Shown: piece by piece, positions 1-7,400 of the stretch
Layout of the letters: the number at the start of each line of letters is the position of its first letter
Numbering within the stretch: the first letter of the stretch is position 1
NCBI GenBank assembly: GCA_020161795.1
Contig: JAIUOR010000004.1
Span: 1-46,261 of the forward strand
DNA length: 46,261 nucleotides
Direction: 5' to 3'
From: Actinomycetota bacterium
GTDB taxonomy: Bacteria > Actinomycetota > Actinomycetes > Propionibacteriales > Propionibacteriaceae
The notes under the pieces: generated by a model
Told to the model about the DNA's origin: nothing
Seen by the model: the letters and a program-made list of their open reading frames with translations, nothing else
The model's database searches: none
Made by a program: the position numbers and the translations under genes

Positions 1-178
1 GAAGCACAACGCCGCACTCATCTGTCTTGCCCGGCGCCGCTGCGACGTCCTCCACGCCATGCTCAGAACCGGAAGCCACTACCAACCGCCAGCAGTCGAG
101 TCAGTCCCCGCGACTTGACAGGAGACATAGGGACACCCCCCGCCGGAGCGACGCGCGGCCTTTGCTGCGCTCGTCGGC
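1..178. other. Window edge, no gene recognised
   Basis: I see no coding region, RNA gene or clear hairpin here. It lies downstream of the minus-strand YcaQ-like gene, so it probably holds that gene's 3' untranslated region. Confidence 0.4.
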
Positions 179-1273
179 TCAGTCCCGCTCCAGCTCCAGC
201 CCGAGCCATTCGGCCAGGGACCGGATCTCGGTGGTGACGGCTTCCACCGCCTCGTCGTCCCACGCGACATCCCGGTGGACGGCGAACACCCGCAGCAGTC
301 CGGCCTTGCGGTCAGCCCTGGCGTCCAGCTTCCCGATCAGCCGGTCGCCGTGCAGGATCGGCAGCGCGAAGTAGCCCCAGCGCCGTTTCGCCGCCGGCTT
401 GTACATCTCCAGGATGTACTCGTAGTCGAACAGCGCCTGCGCTCGCGCCCGGTCGAAGACCAGCCGGTCGAAGGGCGACAGCAGCGCCATCCGGCCGGCG
501 AAGGGACGGGCGAGGTCGGCCAGCCCCACCGGATCCACCCGCCAGATGCCGGGGACCCCCTCGACCACAGCCTGCTCACCGGCCTCCCCGACGTCCATCG
601 GCTCCAGCGGCACAGCCGTCTGGTGCGACCGCGCGATGCCGAGCGACTGCAGCCGCCGGGCGTCCCGCTGCCGCTCCGCCTCGGCCAGGTCGAGTTCCGG
701 CAGGCCCGGAGGGTAGACGCGCTCGGCGAGATCCCACCGCCGCTCCCATCCGGTGCGCCCGGCGATGGCGATCTCGCCCAGCCGGGTCAGGATCTCCAAC
801 ATCTGGGTGACATTGCGGTTGTTCGTCCAGCCCGTCGATCCCCAGGAACGTTGTGCGGTGTCGGGGATATCGCCGGTGCGCAGCGGACCCTCGTCACGAA
901 GCCGGGCCAGGATGTCGCGGCGGAAGCCGTCGTTGTCGTCCAGCCACTGCCGGGTGTCGGCGTAGCGCAGCGGCTGCCGCATGAGGGCCTGGTACAGCGG
1001 CAGATCCAGCATCGGCCGGTACATGCCGTCGTACTCGAAGACCGTCCGGTCGTCCTCCACCGCCTGCTGCAGGAGACCGTGCTCGTAGCCGGCGCCCAGC
1101 CGAGACCACAGGATGTGATCCTCGCTGGCTGCGATGGCATTGGTCGGGTCGATGTTGACGACGGTGAGTTCCTCGACCACCTCCGCCACCAGGGACGGCC
1201 GGACGGCGTCCAGCAGTTGCGCGCGGACGGCCAGCCGCCGGGCGTCCTGCCGGCTTAGCCGGTGCGGTTCCAT
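179..1273 (-). CDS. YcaQ/AlkZ-like winged-helix DNA glycosylase family protein
   Basis: This 364-residue protein has the layout of the HTH_42 (YcaQ/AlkZ) family, whose studied members excise bulky alkyl lesions or unhook interstrand crosslinks using tandem winged helices. Visible family features are the N-terminal R[11 protein letters not shown] helix, the segment ending in [10 protein letters not shown], and the C-terminal stretch with [27 protein letters not shown] and AEWLGLELE. Characterised members carry a Q-hydrophobic-(D/Q) catalytic motif near residue 40; here it reads N40-I41-D42, so glycosylase activity should not be assumed. The ATG at 1273 is directly before [14 protein letters not shown], where the family's conserved region begins. 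It is divergent from ilvD across a 135-bp gap. The family assignment is firm; the substrate is unknown. Confidence 0.85.
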   Translation of the reverse strand: MEPHRLSRQDARRLAVRAQLLDAVRPSLVAEVVEELTVVNIDPTNAIAASEDHILWSRLGAGYEHGLLQQAVEDDRTVFEYDGMYRPMLDLPLYQALMRQPLRYADTRQWLDDNDGFRRDILARLRDEGPLRTGDIPDTAQRSWGSTGWTNNRNVTQMLEILTRLGEIAIAGRTGWERRWDLAERVYPPGLPELDLAEAERQRDARRLQSLGIARSHQTAVPLEPMDVGEAGEQAVVEGVPGIWRVDPVGLADLARPFAGRMALLSPFDRLVFDRARAQALFDYEYILEMYKPAAKRRWGYFALPILHGDRLIGKLDARADRKAGLLRVFAVHRDVAWDDEAVEAVTTEIRSLAEWLGLELERD

Positions 1274-1408
1274 GCCGGGACGATACCCACCCGGGCCGAC
1301 AACGTCGCCCCTGGGCCGCGCCGGCCTGGCCGATACGCGACCCTTGACCGGCTCCGGCTACCACGGGAAGTACCCTGGGTGTCTTGGCATTCGCGAAGGA
1401 GAACGACG

Positions 1409-3322
1409 ATGCCCGTCTTGCGATCCCGGACCACCACCCACGGCCGGAACATGGCCGGTGCCCGCGCGCTGTGGCGCGCCACCGGCGTCACCGACGCCGA
1501 CTTCGGCAAGCCGATCATCGCTATCGCGAACTCCTTCACCCAGTTCGTGCCGGGGCACGTCCACCTGAAGGACATGGGCCAGCTCGTCGCCGGCGCGATC
1601 AAGGAGGCCGGCGGTATCGGCCGCGAGTTCAACACCATCGCCGTCGACGACGGCATCGCGATGGGTCACTCCGGCATGCTCTACTCGCTGCCCAGCCGCG
1701 AGATCATCGCCGATTCGGTGGAGTACATGGTCAACGCGCACCAGGCCGACGCGCTGGTGTGCATCTCCAACTGCGACAAGATCACCCCCGGCATGCTGCT
1801 GGCGGCGTTGCGGCTGAACATCCCCACCGTCTTCGTCTCCGGCGGGCCGATGGAGGCCGGACGGCTGCTGGGCGAGAGGGTGATCTCGGGTGCGCCGGAC
1901 GAGGGCGGCTCGGAGCGGCTCGACCTGGTGGACGCCATGGTCAAGGCGGTCGACGAGTCGATCTCGGACGAGCAGATCGCCGCGATCGAGCAGAACGCCT
2001 GCCCGACCTGTGGTTCCTGTTCGGGCATGTTCACCGCCAACTCGATGAACTGCCTGACCGAGGCGCTGGGGCTCTCGCTGCCCGGCAACGGCTCCACCCT
2101 GGCCACCGCGCTGGCGCGCAAGGGGCTGTTCCTGGAAGCCGGGCGGTTGGCCGTCGAGCTCGCGAACCGCTACTACGGCGAGGACGACGAGTCGGTGCTG
2201 CCGCGCTCGATCGCCACCAAGGCGGCGTTCAGCAACGCGATGCGGCTGGACATCGCCATGGGCGGCTCGACCAACACCGTGCTGCACATCCTGGCCGCCG
2301 CCGTCGAGGCCGGCGTCGACTTCACCCTGGACGACATCGACGCGCTGTCCCGGGTGACCCCCTGCCTGAGCAAGGTCGCCCCGAACTCGACGAAGTTCTA
2401 CATGGAGGACGTGCACCGGGCCGGAGGGATGCCCGCGATCCTCGGTGAACTCCGCCGCGGCGGTCTGCTGGACGAGTCGGTGCACGCCGTCCATTCCCGG
2501 TCGCTGGCCGAGTGGCTGGACGCCTGGGACATCCGGGGCGGCAAGGCCTCGGCCGAGGCGATGGATCTCTGGTACGCCGCGCCGGGCGGCGTCCGCACCA
2601 CCGAGGCGTTCAGCACCAACAACCGCTGGGCCGACCTCGACACCGATGCCGCCGAGGGCTGCATCCGGTCGGTCGAGCACGCCTACACCGCCGACGGCGG
2701 GCTGGCCGTGCTCACGGGCAACATCGCCCCCGACGGCGCGATCGTGAAGACCGCCGGCGTCCCCGAACACCAGTGGGAGTTCACCGGCCCGGCGATCGTC
2801 ACCGAATCGCAGGAGGAGGCCGTCGAGGCCGTCCTGTCCAAGAAGGTGCAGGCCGGCGACGTGGTGGTCGTCCGCTACGAGGGCCCCAAGGGCGGCCCGG
2901 GCATGCAGGAGATGCTGTACCCGACCTCCTACTTGAAGGGCACCGGGCTCGGCCCGAAGTGCGCGCTGATCACCGACGGACGGTTCTCCGGCGGCTCGTC
3001 CGGGCTGTCGCTGGGCCATATCTCGCCCGAGGCCGCCGCTGGCGGCGCGATCGGCCTGATCGAAGACGGCGACCTGATCCAGATCTCCATCCCGAACCGG
3101 TCGATCGACGTCCTGGTGGACGAGGCCACCCTGGAGGAGCGCCGGCTGCGCCAGAACCAGCTGGGCTGGAAGCCGAAGACCCGGCAGCGGGAGGTCTCGC
3201 AGGCCCTGAAGATCTACGCCGCGCTGGCCCTCTCGGCCGACAAGGGAGCCGCGCGCTCCCTCGACGGCGCGTTCACCCCACCGGTCACCACCCCGACGGA
3301 CGCCTCCGCACTGCAGGCCTGA
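1409..3322 (+). CDS. ilvD: Dihydroxy-acid dehydratase
   Basis: IlvD dehydrates 2,3-dihydroxy acids to 2-keto acids, the third common step of valine, leucine and isoleucine synthesis in the cytosol. The 637-residue product matches the long, E. coli-like subgroup. It has the [10 protein letters not shown] signature with Cys122, [14 protein letters not shown] with Cys198/201/204, and the C-terminal [17 protein letters not shown] and [10 protein letters not shown] motifs. The N-terminal segment [10 protein letters not shown] lacks the extra cysteine typical of [2Fe-2S] plant/cyanobacterial enzymes, which fits an oxygen-sensitive [4Fe-4S] cluster. The ATG at 1409 follows GAAGGAG with a 7-nt spacer; the frame is open upstream, but that stretch is not IlvD-like. 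No other ilv gene is nearby, so it appears to be a single-gene unit. Confidence 0.97.
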   Translation: MPVLRSRTTTHGRNMAGARALWRATGVTDADFGKPIIAIANSFTQFVPGHVHLKDMGQLVAGAIKEAGGIGREFNTIAVDDGIAMGHSGMLYSLPSREIIADSVEYMVNAHQADALVCISNCDKITPGMLLAALRLNIPTVFVSGGPMEAGRLLGERVISGAPDEGGSERLDLVDAMVKAVDESISDEQIAAIEQNACPTCGSCSGMFTANSMNCLTEALGLSLPGNGSTLATALARKGLFLEAGRLAVELANRYYGEDDESVLPRSIATKAAFSNAMRLDIAMGGSTNTVLHILAAAVEAGVDFTLDDIDALSRVTPCLSKVAPNSTKFYMEDVHRAGGMPAILGELRRGGLLDESVHAVHSRSLAEWLDAWDIRGGKASAEAMDLWYAAPGGVRTTEAFSTNNRWADLDTDAAEGCIRSVEHAYTADGGLAVLTGNIAPDGAIVKTAGVPEHQWEFTGPAIVTESQEEAVEAVLSKKVQAGDVVVVRYEGPKGGPGMQEMLYPTSYLKGTGLGPKCALITDGRFSGGSSGLSLGHISPEAAAGGAIGLIEDGDLIQISIPNRSIDVLVDEATLEERRLRQNQLGWKPKTRQREVSQALKIYAALALSADKGAARSLDGAFTPPVTTPTDASALQA

Positions 3323-3339
3323 CCTCGACGTCACCCGGC

Positions 3340-3362
3340 AGCCCCGCGCCGTTGACGGGGCT
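3340..3362. terminator. Hairpin between ilvD and the XRE gene
   Basis: AGCCCCG (3340-3346) and CGGGGCT (3356-3362) form a perfect 7-bp stem with a 9-nt loop, 17 nt after the ilvD stop and overlapping the stop codon of the convergent XRE gene. A bidirectional terminator is inferred; there is no strong T-run. Confidence 0.5.
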
Positions 3363-3600
3363 ACTCGGCAGCGCCTTCATCGTCGGCGCGAGGGAAGAGA
3401 TCCGCTACCTCGACATTGAGCGTGTTGGCGAATCTCGTGATCACGTCGAGGGTCGGGTTCCTGACCCCTCGCTCTATCCCACTGACGTAGGTTCGATCGA
3501 GGTCAGCCCGATGGGCGAGTTCCTCCTGCGACCAGCCCCGGTCCGTCCGTAGTGCACGCAACCGCCGGCCGAAGGCGAGGCGCGGCGAGAGCAGGGGCAT
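3361..3600 (-). CDS. XRE-family helix-turn-helix regulator, 79 residues
   Basis: This is a single Cro/C1-type HTH domain with almost nothing else. FGRRLRALRTDRGWSQEELA is followed by the recognition helix region DLDRTYVSGIERGVRNPTL and then FANTLNVEVADLF, the standard five-helix fold ending in a short acidic tail. Such stand-alone domains act as dimeric repressors or accompany another protein, but no toxin or restriction partner lies next to it. The start at 3600 is the only methionine before the domain. Upstream, TGACTCATAG occurs twice at 15-bp spacing, which would suit an autoregulatory operator. It is convergent with ilvD. Confidence 0.88.
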   Translation of the reverse strand: MPLLSPRLAFGRRLRALRTDRGWSQEELAHRADLDRTYVSGIERGVRNPTLDVITRFANTLNVEVADLFPRADDEGAAE

Positions 3601-3615
3601 GTGCCCACCGTTCCG

Positions 3616-3640
3616 CTATGAGTCAACGGACTATGAGTCA
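3616..3640 (-). promoter_or_regulatory. Direct-repeat operator candidate upstream of the XRE gene
   Basis: CTATGAGTCA occurs at 3616-3625 and again at 3631-3640 (TGACTCATAG on the minus strand), exactly 15 bp apart, 16-40 bp upstream of the XRE start codon. Tandem binding by the XRE protein, or by a regulator of the divergent lipoprotein gene, is inferred from position only. Confidence 0.45.
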
Positions 3641-3757
3641 CATTCGACACCGGAGTCGGACGGATCGCGCCTCCACTGTTGGGCGAGGTTCACCTTGCCA
3701 CGCAGGTCGAATCGCGCTCCGTCCGGGCGCCAGCACAACCAAGGAGGAACATCCATC

Positions 3758-4363
3758 ATGACCCGGCGCATCGCCACCTGGGCCGCCATCGCCATCGCCG
3801 TCTTCGGCCTCACCGCCTGTTCGGGCGCACCCAGCGCTCCGGAGAGCCCGGCCGCCACCACCACTGCCCCAGCGCCGCCCCCCGCCGCGGAGACCACCCC
3901 GCCCCCGGCGGCGGAGACCACGCCTCCGCCCGCGGAGGAGGCCCCGTCGGCCGAGCAGTCGCTCGCCGAGGCATGCCTGGAGCCCAGCGCGAAGCTCCTG
4001 GAGGCTTCCGCCCAGCTCACCGGAGCCAGCGCCGCGCTTGCCGCGAGCGATGGAAAGGACGCTCAGGCCGTGGTCGACGCCTTCAAGGAGATGGGCGACT
4101 ACTTCAGCACCCTCGCGGAATCGGCCACCAACCCGGAGGTCAAGGAAGCCCTGACCGGAATGGCGAAGGGCTATGCCGATTTCGCCAAGTTCTACGGGAA
4201 GCTGCTCATCGATGAGGATCTCTCCGCAGCGGCGGACGCCATGGAAGCCCTGGCGGATCTCCAGAAGTCGCTTGGGCGTTCCAGACGCTCTGCACCGCCT
4301 GAGTCACCGTCCCCGAAAGCCCCGCGGCCACCGGCCGCGGGGCTTTCGCCTTTCCACCCGTGA
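3758..4363 (+). CDS. Secreted lipoprotein with Pro/Thr-rich linker, likely frameshifted near its 3' end
   Basis: The product starts with a short lipoprotein signal, MTRRIATWAAIAIAVFGLTAC, with Cys21 as the lipidation site. A low-complexity linker follows with repeated ETTPPPAAE-like units, then a soluble helical domain that opens with EQSLAEACLEPS. The start is set by AAGGAGG just upstream of 3758. As written, the frame runs through a perfect 15-bp terminator stem to 4363 and ends in a Pro/Arg-rich tail. If one G is missing from the GGG at 4274-4276, the protein would instead end ...SLGAFQTLCTA at a TGA at 4300-4302, just before the terminator, at about 181 residues, and would supply a second cysteine to pair with the one in EACL. 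I favour that reading. The domain function is not recognised. Confidence 0.75.
   Translation: MTRRIATWAAIAIAVFGLTACSGAPSAPESPAATTTAPAPPPAAETTPPPAAETTPPPAEEAPSAEQSLAEACLEPSAKLLEASAQLTGASAALAASDGKDAQAVVDAFKEMGDYFSTLAESATNPEVKEALTGMAKGYADFAKFYGKLLIDEDLSAAADAMEALADLQKSLGRSRRSAPPESPSPKAPRPPAAGLSPFHP
4315..4347 (+). terminator. Strong hairpin terminator after the lipoprotein
   Basis: A perfect 15-bp stem, 4315-4329 with 4333-4347, encloses an ACC loop; the left arm begins GAAAGCCCCG. It lies between the lipoprotein and the HAD gene and overlaps the lipoprotein frame only if the apparent frameshift is ignored. Confidence 0.75.
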
Positions 4364-4424
4364 AGCGGGCGTAGGGTGGCTGGGCGAGGGCTCGCCGGAA
4401 GTCACCGCTGCTGGAGGAGAACGG

Positions 4425-5030
4425 GTGACAGGCACGATCAAGGCGTTGATCCTGGATGCCGACGGCGTCGTGCAGCACCCGGCCCGGGGCTGGTGGATGG
4501 GCTGGCTGCGCCTGGGCGGGCCCGGCCTGCTGCCGGCACTGAGCCGGGCAGAGCACGCGACTCAGGACGGCAGCGCCGAACTGGCACCGCGGATAGCCCG
4601 GGTGCTGGCCGAGCGCGGCCTCGACCTCACGGTCGACGAGGTGGTGGCCCACTGGTGCCGGATCGATCTCGACCAGCGGATGCTGCAGCTGGTCGATCAG
4701 GTGCGGGCCGCGGGCGTGATCACCGCCTTGGGGACGAACCAGAACCCGATCCGGGGCCGGTTCATGCTCGAGAACCTGCCCTACGCCGAGCACTTCGACG
4801 CCCTCTTCCACTCCTGGCAGATCGGCAGGGCGAAACCCGATCCGGCCTTCTACACCCACATCGTCGAGACCCTGGGCGTCGAACCGCACCAGGCGGTCTT
4901 CGTCGACGACCTGCGCGCGAACGTGGTGGGCGCGCGCCGCGCCGGCCTGCAGGCCGTCCAGTTCGCCCTGTTCGACACCTTCGGTCACCTGCGGCTCAAG
5001 CTCCGCGGCCTGGGCGTCCCCGGGGTGTGA
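4425..5030 (+). CDS. HAD-superfamily hydrolase
   Basis: The 201-residue protein carries all four haloacid-dehalogenase motifs: motif I ILDADGVV (nucleophile Asp and acid/base Asp), motif II LGTNQNP, motif III GRAKPDPAFY (Lys) and motif IV VFVDDLRANVVGARRAG. A helical cap sits between motifs I and II, as in subfamily IA phosphatases. The likely role is hydrolysis of a small phosphorylated metabolite; the substrate cannot be read from sequence. The GTG at 4425 is preceded by GGAGGAGA; an in-frame extension upstream overlaps the lipoprotein and terminator and is not domain-like. The gene is convergent with pdxH, with one base between the stops. Confidence 0.88.
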   Translation: MTGTIKALILDADGVVQHPARGWWMGWLRLGGPGLLPALSRAEHATQDGSAELAPRIARVLAERGLDLTVDEVVAHWCRIDLDQRMLQLVDQVRAAGVITALGTNQNPIRGRFMLENLPYAEHFDALFHSWQIGRAKPDPAFYTHIVETLGVEPHQAVFVDDLRANVVGARRAGLQAVQFALFDTFGHLRLKLRGLGVPGV

Positions 5031-5031
5031 G

Positions 5032-5658
5032 TCAGGGCGCGAGGCGCTCCCTGATCCAGCGTCCGTCGTCCAGGCGGTAGCGGATGCGGTCGTGCAGCCG
5101 GGATCTGCGGCCCTGCCAGAACTCCCAGTAGTCGGGGACGAGCCGGTAGCCGCCCCAGTGCTCGGGGCGCGGCGGCTTCAGGCCGTACTTCGCCGAGGCG
5201 GCGGCCGCGTTGGCGAGCAGCACCGCGCGGGAGGAGATGACCTCGCTCTGCGGGGAGGCCCAGGCCCCGATCCGGGAATCCAGCGGCCGCATCGCGAAGT
5301 ACTCCTCCGACTCCTGCGCGCTGGTCTTCTCGACCCGGCCCTCGACCCGGACCACCCGATCCAGGCCCGCCCAGTGGAACTGCAGCGCGGCGAATGGATC
5401 GGCCGCCAGTTCCCGGCCCTTGCGCGAGTTGTAGTTGGTGAACCACACCAGGCCCGCGGCGTCCACCGACTTCAGCAGCAGCACCCGGGTGGACGGACGC
5501 CCGTCCGCTCCGACCGTGGCCAGCGTCATCGCGTGCGGATCGGCCATGCCGGACTTCACGGCATCCGTCAGCCACCGCTGGAACTGCTCGAGCGGCGCGT
5601 CGGCCGCCTCGGTGAAGTCGGGATGGTCGTAGTCGGTGCGCAGGTTCCTCAGGTCCAC
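5032..5658 (-). CDS. pdxH: Pyridoxamine/pyridoxine 5'-phosphate oxidase
   Basis: PdxH uses FMN and oxygen to convert PNP or PMP to pyridoxal 5'-phosphate, the last step of vitamin B6 salvage. The 208-residue protein shows the family order: [24 protein letters not shown] near residues 40-64, the FMN-binding [13 protein letters not shown], the dimer and FMN segment [18 protein letters not shown], and the C-terminal [24 protein letters not shown] signature. The start is a GTG at 5658 with GAAGG directly upstream and unusually close; a downstream start would cut into conserved sequence. Confidence 0.95.
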   Translation of the reverse strand: MDLRNLRTDYDHPDFTEAADAPLEQFQRWLTDAVKSGMADPHAMTLATVGADGRPSTRVLLLKSVDAAGLVWFTNYNSRKGRELAADPFAALQFHWAGLDRVVRVEGRVEKTSAQESEEYFAMRPLDSRIGAWASPQSEVISSRAVLLANAAAASAKYGLKPPRPEHWGGYRLVPDYWEFWQGRRSRLHDRIRYRLDDGRWIRERLAP

Positions 5659-5752
5659 CTTCGCAGCTTAAGGCTCAGCCCGCCGATGACGCGGCCGCTA
5701 CGCACCGAGGCGCTCCGATCCCACCGCCCTGAGGCCCACCGGGAGTGCTGGG

Positions 5753-6648
5753 TCAGGGTTCGCCGCGGACGGCCAGGAGCGGCGGTCGATCGCCCCGGAT
5801 GGACGCGACCATATCGGCCACCCGCCGGGTCGCGCGGACGTCGTGGGCACGGAAGACCACGGCGCCCAGCCACCCGGCGATCGCGGTGGCGGCCAGCGTC
5901 CCCTCCAGCCGGTCGTCGACCGGCAGGTCGAGGGTCTCGCCGACGAAGTCCTTGCGCGACAGCGACTGCAGCACGGGGAAGCCCAGCCCCACGAGTCGGT
6001 CGGTGGCCCGCAGCAGGCGCAGGGAGTGCCGGGTGGTCTTGCCGAAGTCGAGGGTGGGGTCGATCAGGATCCGCTCGGCCGGGATGCCGGCCGCCAGCGC
6101 GCGCCCGGCTCCCTCTCAGGCCGTCCAGGACCGCGGTGACCACTCCGTCGGGCTCGGGTGGGTAGGTCACCGCCACCGGATCGGTCCGTGGTGGCAGACC
6201 GCCGGTATGGGAGACGACGTAACCGGCCTGGAGGTCGGCGGCCACGCCGACCAGCCCCGGATCGGCGCCCGCCCAGGTGTCGTTGATCAGGTCGATGCGG
6301 GCATCCGCGCAGGCCAGCGCCACCTCGCTGCGCCAGGTGTCCAGGCTCAGCAGAATCCCCGGGTGACGCTCTCGCACCGCCAGCAGGAACGGCCGCACCC
6401 GCTCGATCTCCTCGTCGGCCTCCACCCAGGGGCCGAGCTGCCCGGCCCGGACCCCGCCGACGTCGATCAGGTCGGCGCCGTCGGCCACCAGGCGGTCCAC
6501 CGCCGCCAACCCCTCGTCGAGCGCGGTGAACCGTGCGCGGGCGTAGAACGAGTCGGGGGTGCGGTTCACGATGCCCATCACCGCCGGACGGGCGGCGTCG
6601 AAGAGCTGCTCCCGCAATACCAGGGCGGTCGGCGACGGCATGTCCATG
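5753..6648 (-). pseudogene. folP2: FolP2-type dihydropteroate synthase homologue, interrupted by one frameshift
   Basis: The N-terminal part (MDMPSPTALVLREQLF..., MGIVNRTPDSFY, DLIDVGGVRAG, SLDTWRSEVA, LINDTWAG, SHTGG) and the C-terminal part (ILIDPTLDFGKTTRHS, LSRKDFVGETL, RLEGTLAATAIAGWLG, ATRRVADMVASIRG) lie in different frames. Deleting one C from CCC at 6111-6113 joins them as ...DGLRGAGRALAAGIPAERI..., matching the layout of mycobacterial FolP2, which I know from memory and did not align. DVGGVRAG in place of the usual DIGGESTRPG also fits FolP2 rather than true FolP; in mycobacteria FolP2 is reported not to act as a normal dihydropteroate synthase. The start is 6648 or the second ATG at 6642. 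It may be a real pseudogene or a homopolymer sequencing error. Confidence 0.8.
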
Positions 6649-6679
6649 CCGCTACTCTGCCTCACCGGACGCGATCCGG

Positions 6680-6695
6680 CCGGCTCTTGAGCCGG
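6680..6695 (-). terminator. Short hairpin between the HdeD-like gene and folP2
   Basis: CCGGCT (6680-6685) pairs with AGCCGG (6690-6695) around CTTG, just downstream of the HdeD-like stop codon. It is GC-rich without a T-run, so termination is only possible. Confidence 0.35.
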
Positions 6696-6706
6696 GGCGC
6701 CGGCTG

Positions 6707-7318
6707 CTAGACCAGGTGACGGCCGAAGGTGAAGGCGCGGATCAGCTGCACGATGCCGAGCGCGATCAGCGCGATCGCGGTGAGCAGGAAGAGCAGCTGG
6801 ATACCCCACCACGGGCTGGTGAACAGCGAGAGGCCGGCCACGATGCTGAGCACACCGAAGAAGATCGCCCACGCCCGTGACGGCGCGTCTCCGCTCTGCA
6901 CCAGGGTGACCACGCCTTCGATCACCCACAGGATGCCGATGTAGATGCCCAGGAAGATCCCGAGCACCATCGCGGAGTCGGCGGGATTGGAGGCGACGAT
7001 GATTCCGGCGCCGACCATCAGGACGCCGAGCACGACATTGAGGATGCGCGTGCTGGTCTTCGTCCCCTTGGCGAAGAGGGCGACGGCCAGGTACACCACG
7101 CCGGCGATCACCCAGTAGACCCCCAGCAGCCAGGCCAGGGCAGCCGCCGTGCGGCTCGGCGAGAACGCCATCAGCAGGCCGATCACCAGGGTGGCCAGAC
7201 CGCCGATCCCGAATGCGACGCGGACGGCGGTCACCGCCGATTTGGTGAGCTGCCGGCTGTCCAGGGCGAAGCCGGTGAACACCTGCTCCGACTGCTCGGC
7301 GGGCGATTGCTCGGTCAT
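6707..7318 (-). CDS. HdeD/DUF308-family six-helix membrane protein
   Basis: The 203-residue protein has about six hydrophobic segments arranged in pairs, with the DUF308 pattern of glycines and short charged loops (AFGIGGLATLVIGLLMAFSP, LLGVYWVIAGVVYLAVALF, VVLGVLMVGAGIIVASNP, LGIFLGIYIGILWVIEG). Enterobacterial HdeD is linked to acid resistance; in actinobacteria the function is unknown. The N-terminus is acidic and polar (MTEQSPAEQSEQ) and lacks a cleavable signal. The start at 7318 has a purine-rich GGAAGGTTCGAG sequence upstream. Confidence 0.85.
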   Translation of the reverse strand: MTEQSPAEQSEQVFTGFALDSRQLTKSAVTAVRVAFGIGGLATLVIGLLMAFSPSRTAAALAWLLGVYWVIAGVVYLAVALFAKGTKTSTRILNVVLGVLMVGAGIIVASNPADSAMVLGIFLGIYIGILWVIEGVVTLVQSGDAPSRAWAIFFGVLSIVAGLSLFTSPWWGIQLLFLLTAIALIALGIVQLIRAFTFGRHLV

Positions 7319-7400
7319 CTCGAACCTTCCATACTGCTGGGCGACGGGATCACGATACTGCGGCGACCGCGACCCGTCGCGACGTAGCCGGGTGGTGGCG

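Noticed and set aside
1358-3334. Long minus-strand frame opposite ilvD
   Set aside because: Antisense of a textbook enzyme; composition is low complexity (Gly, Arg, Asp, His, Val) and it has no ribosome site.
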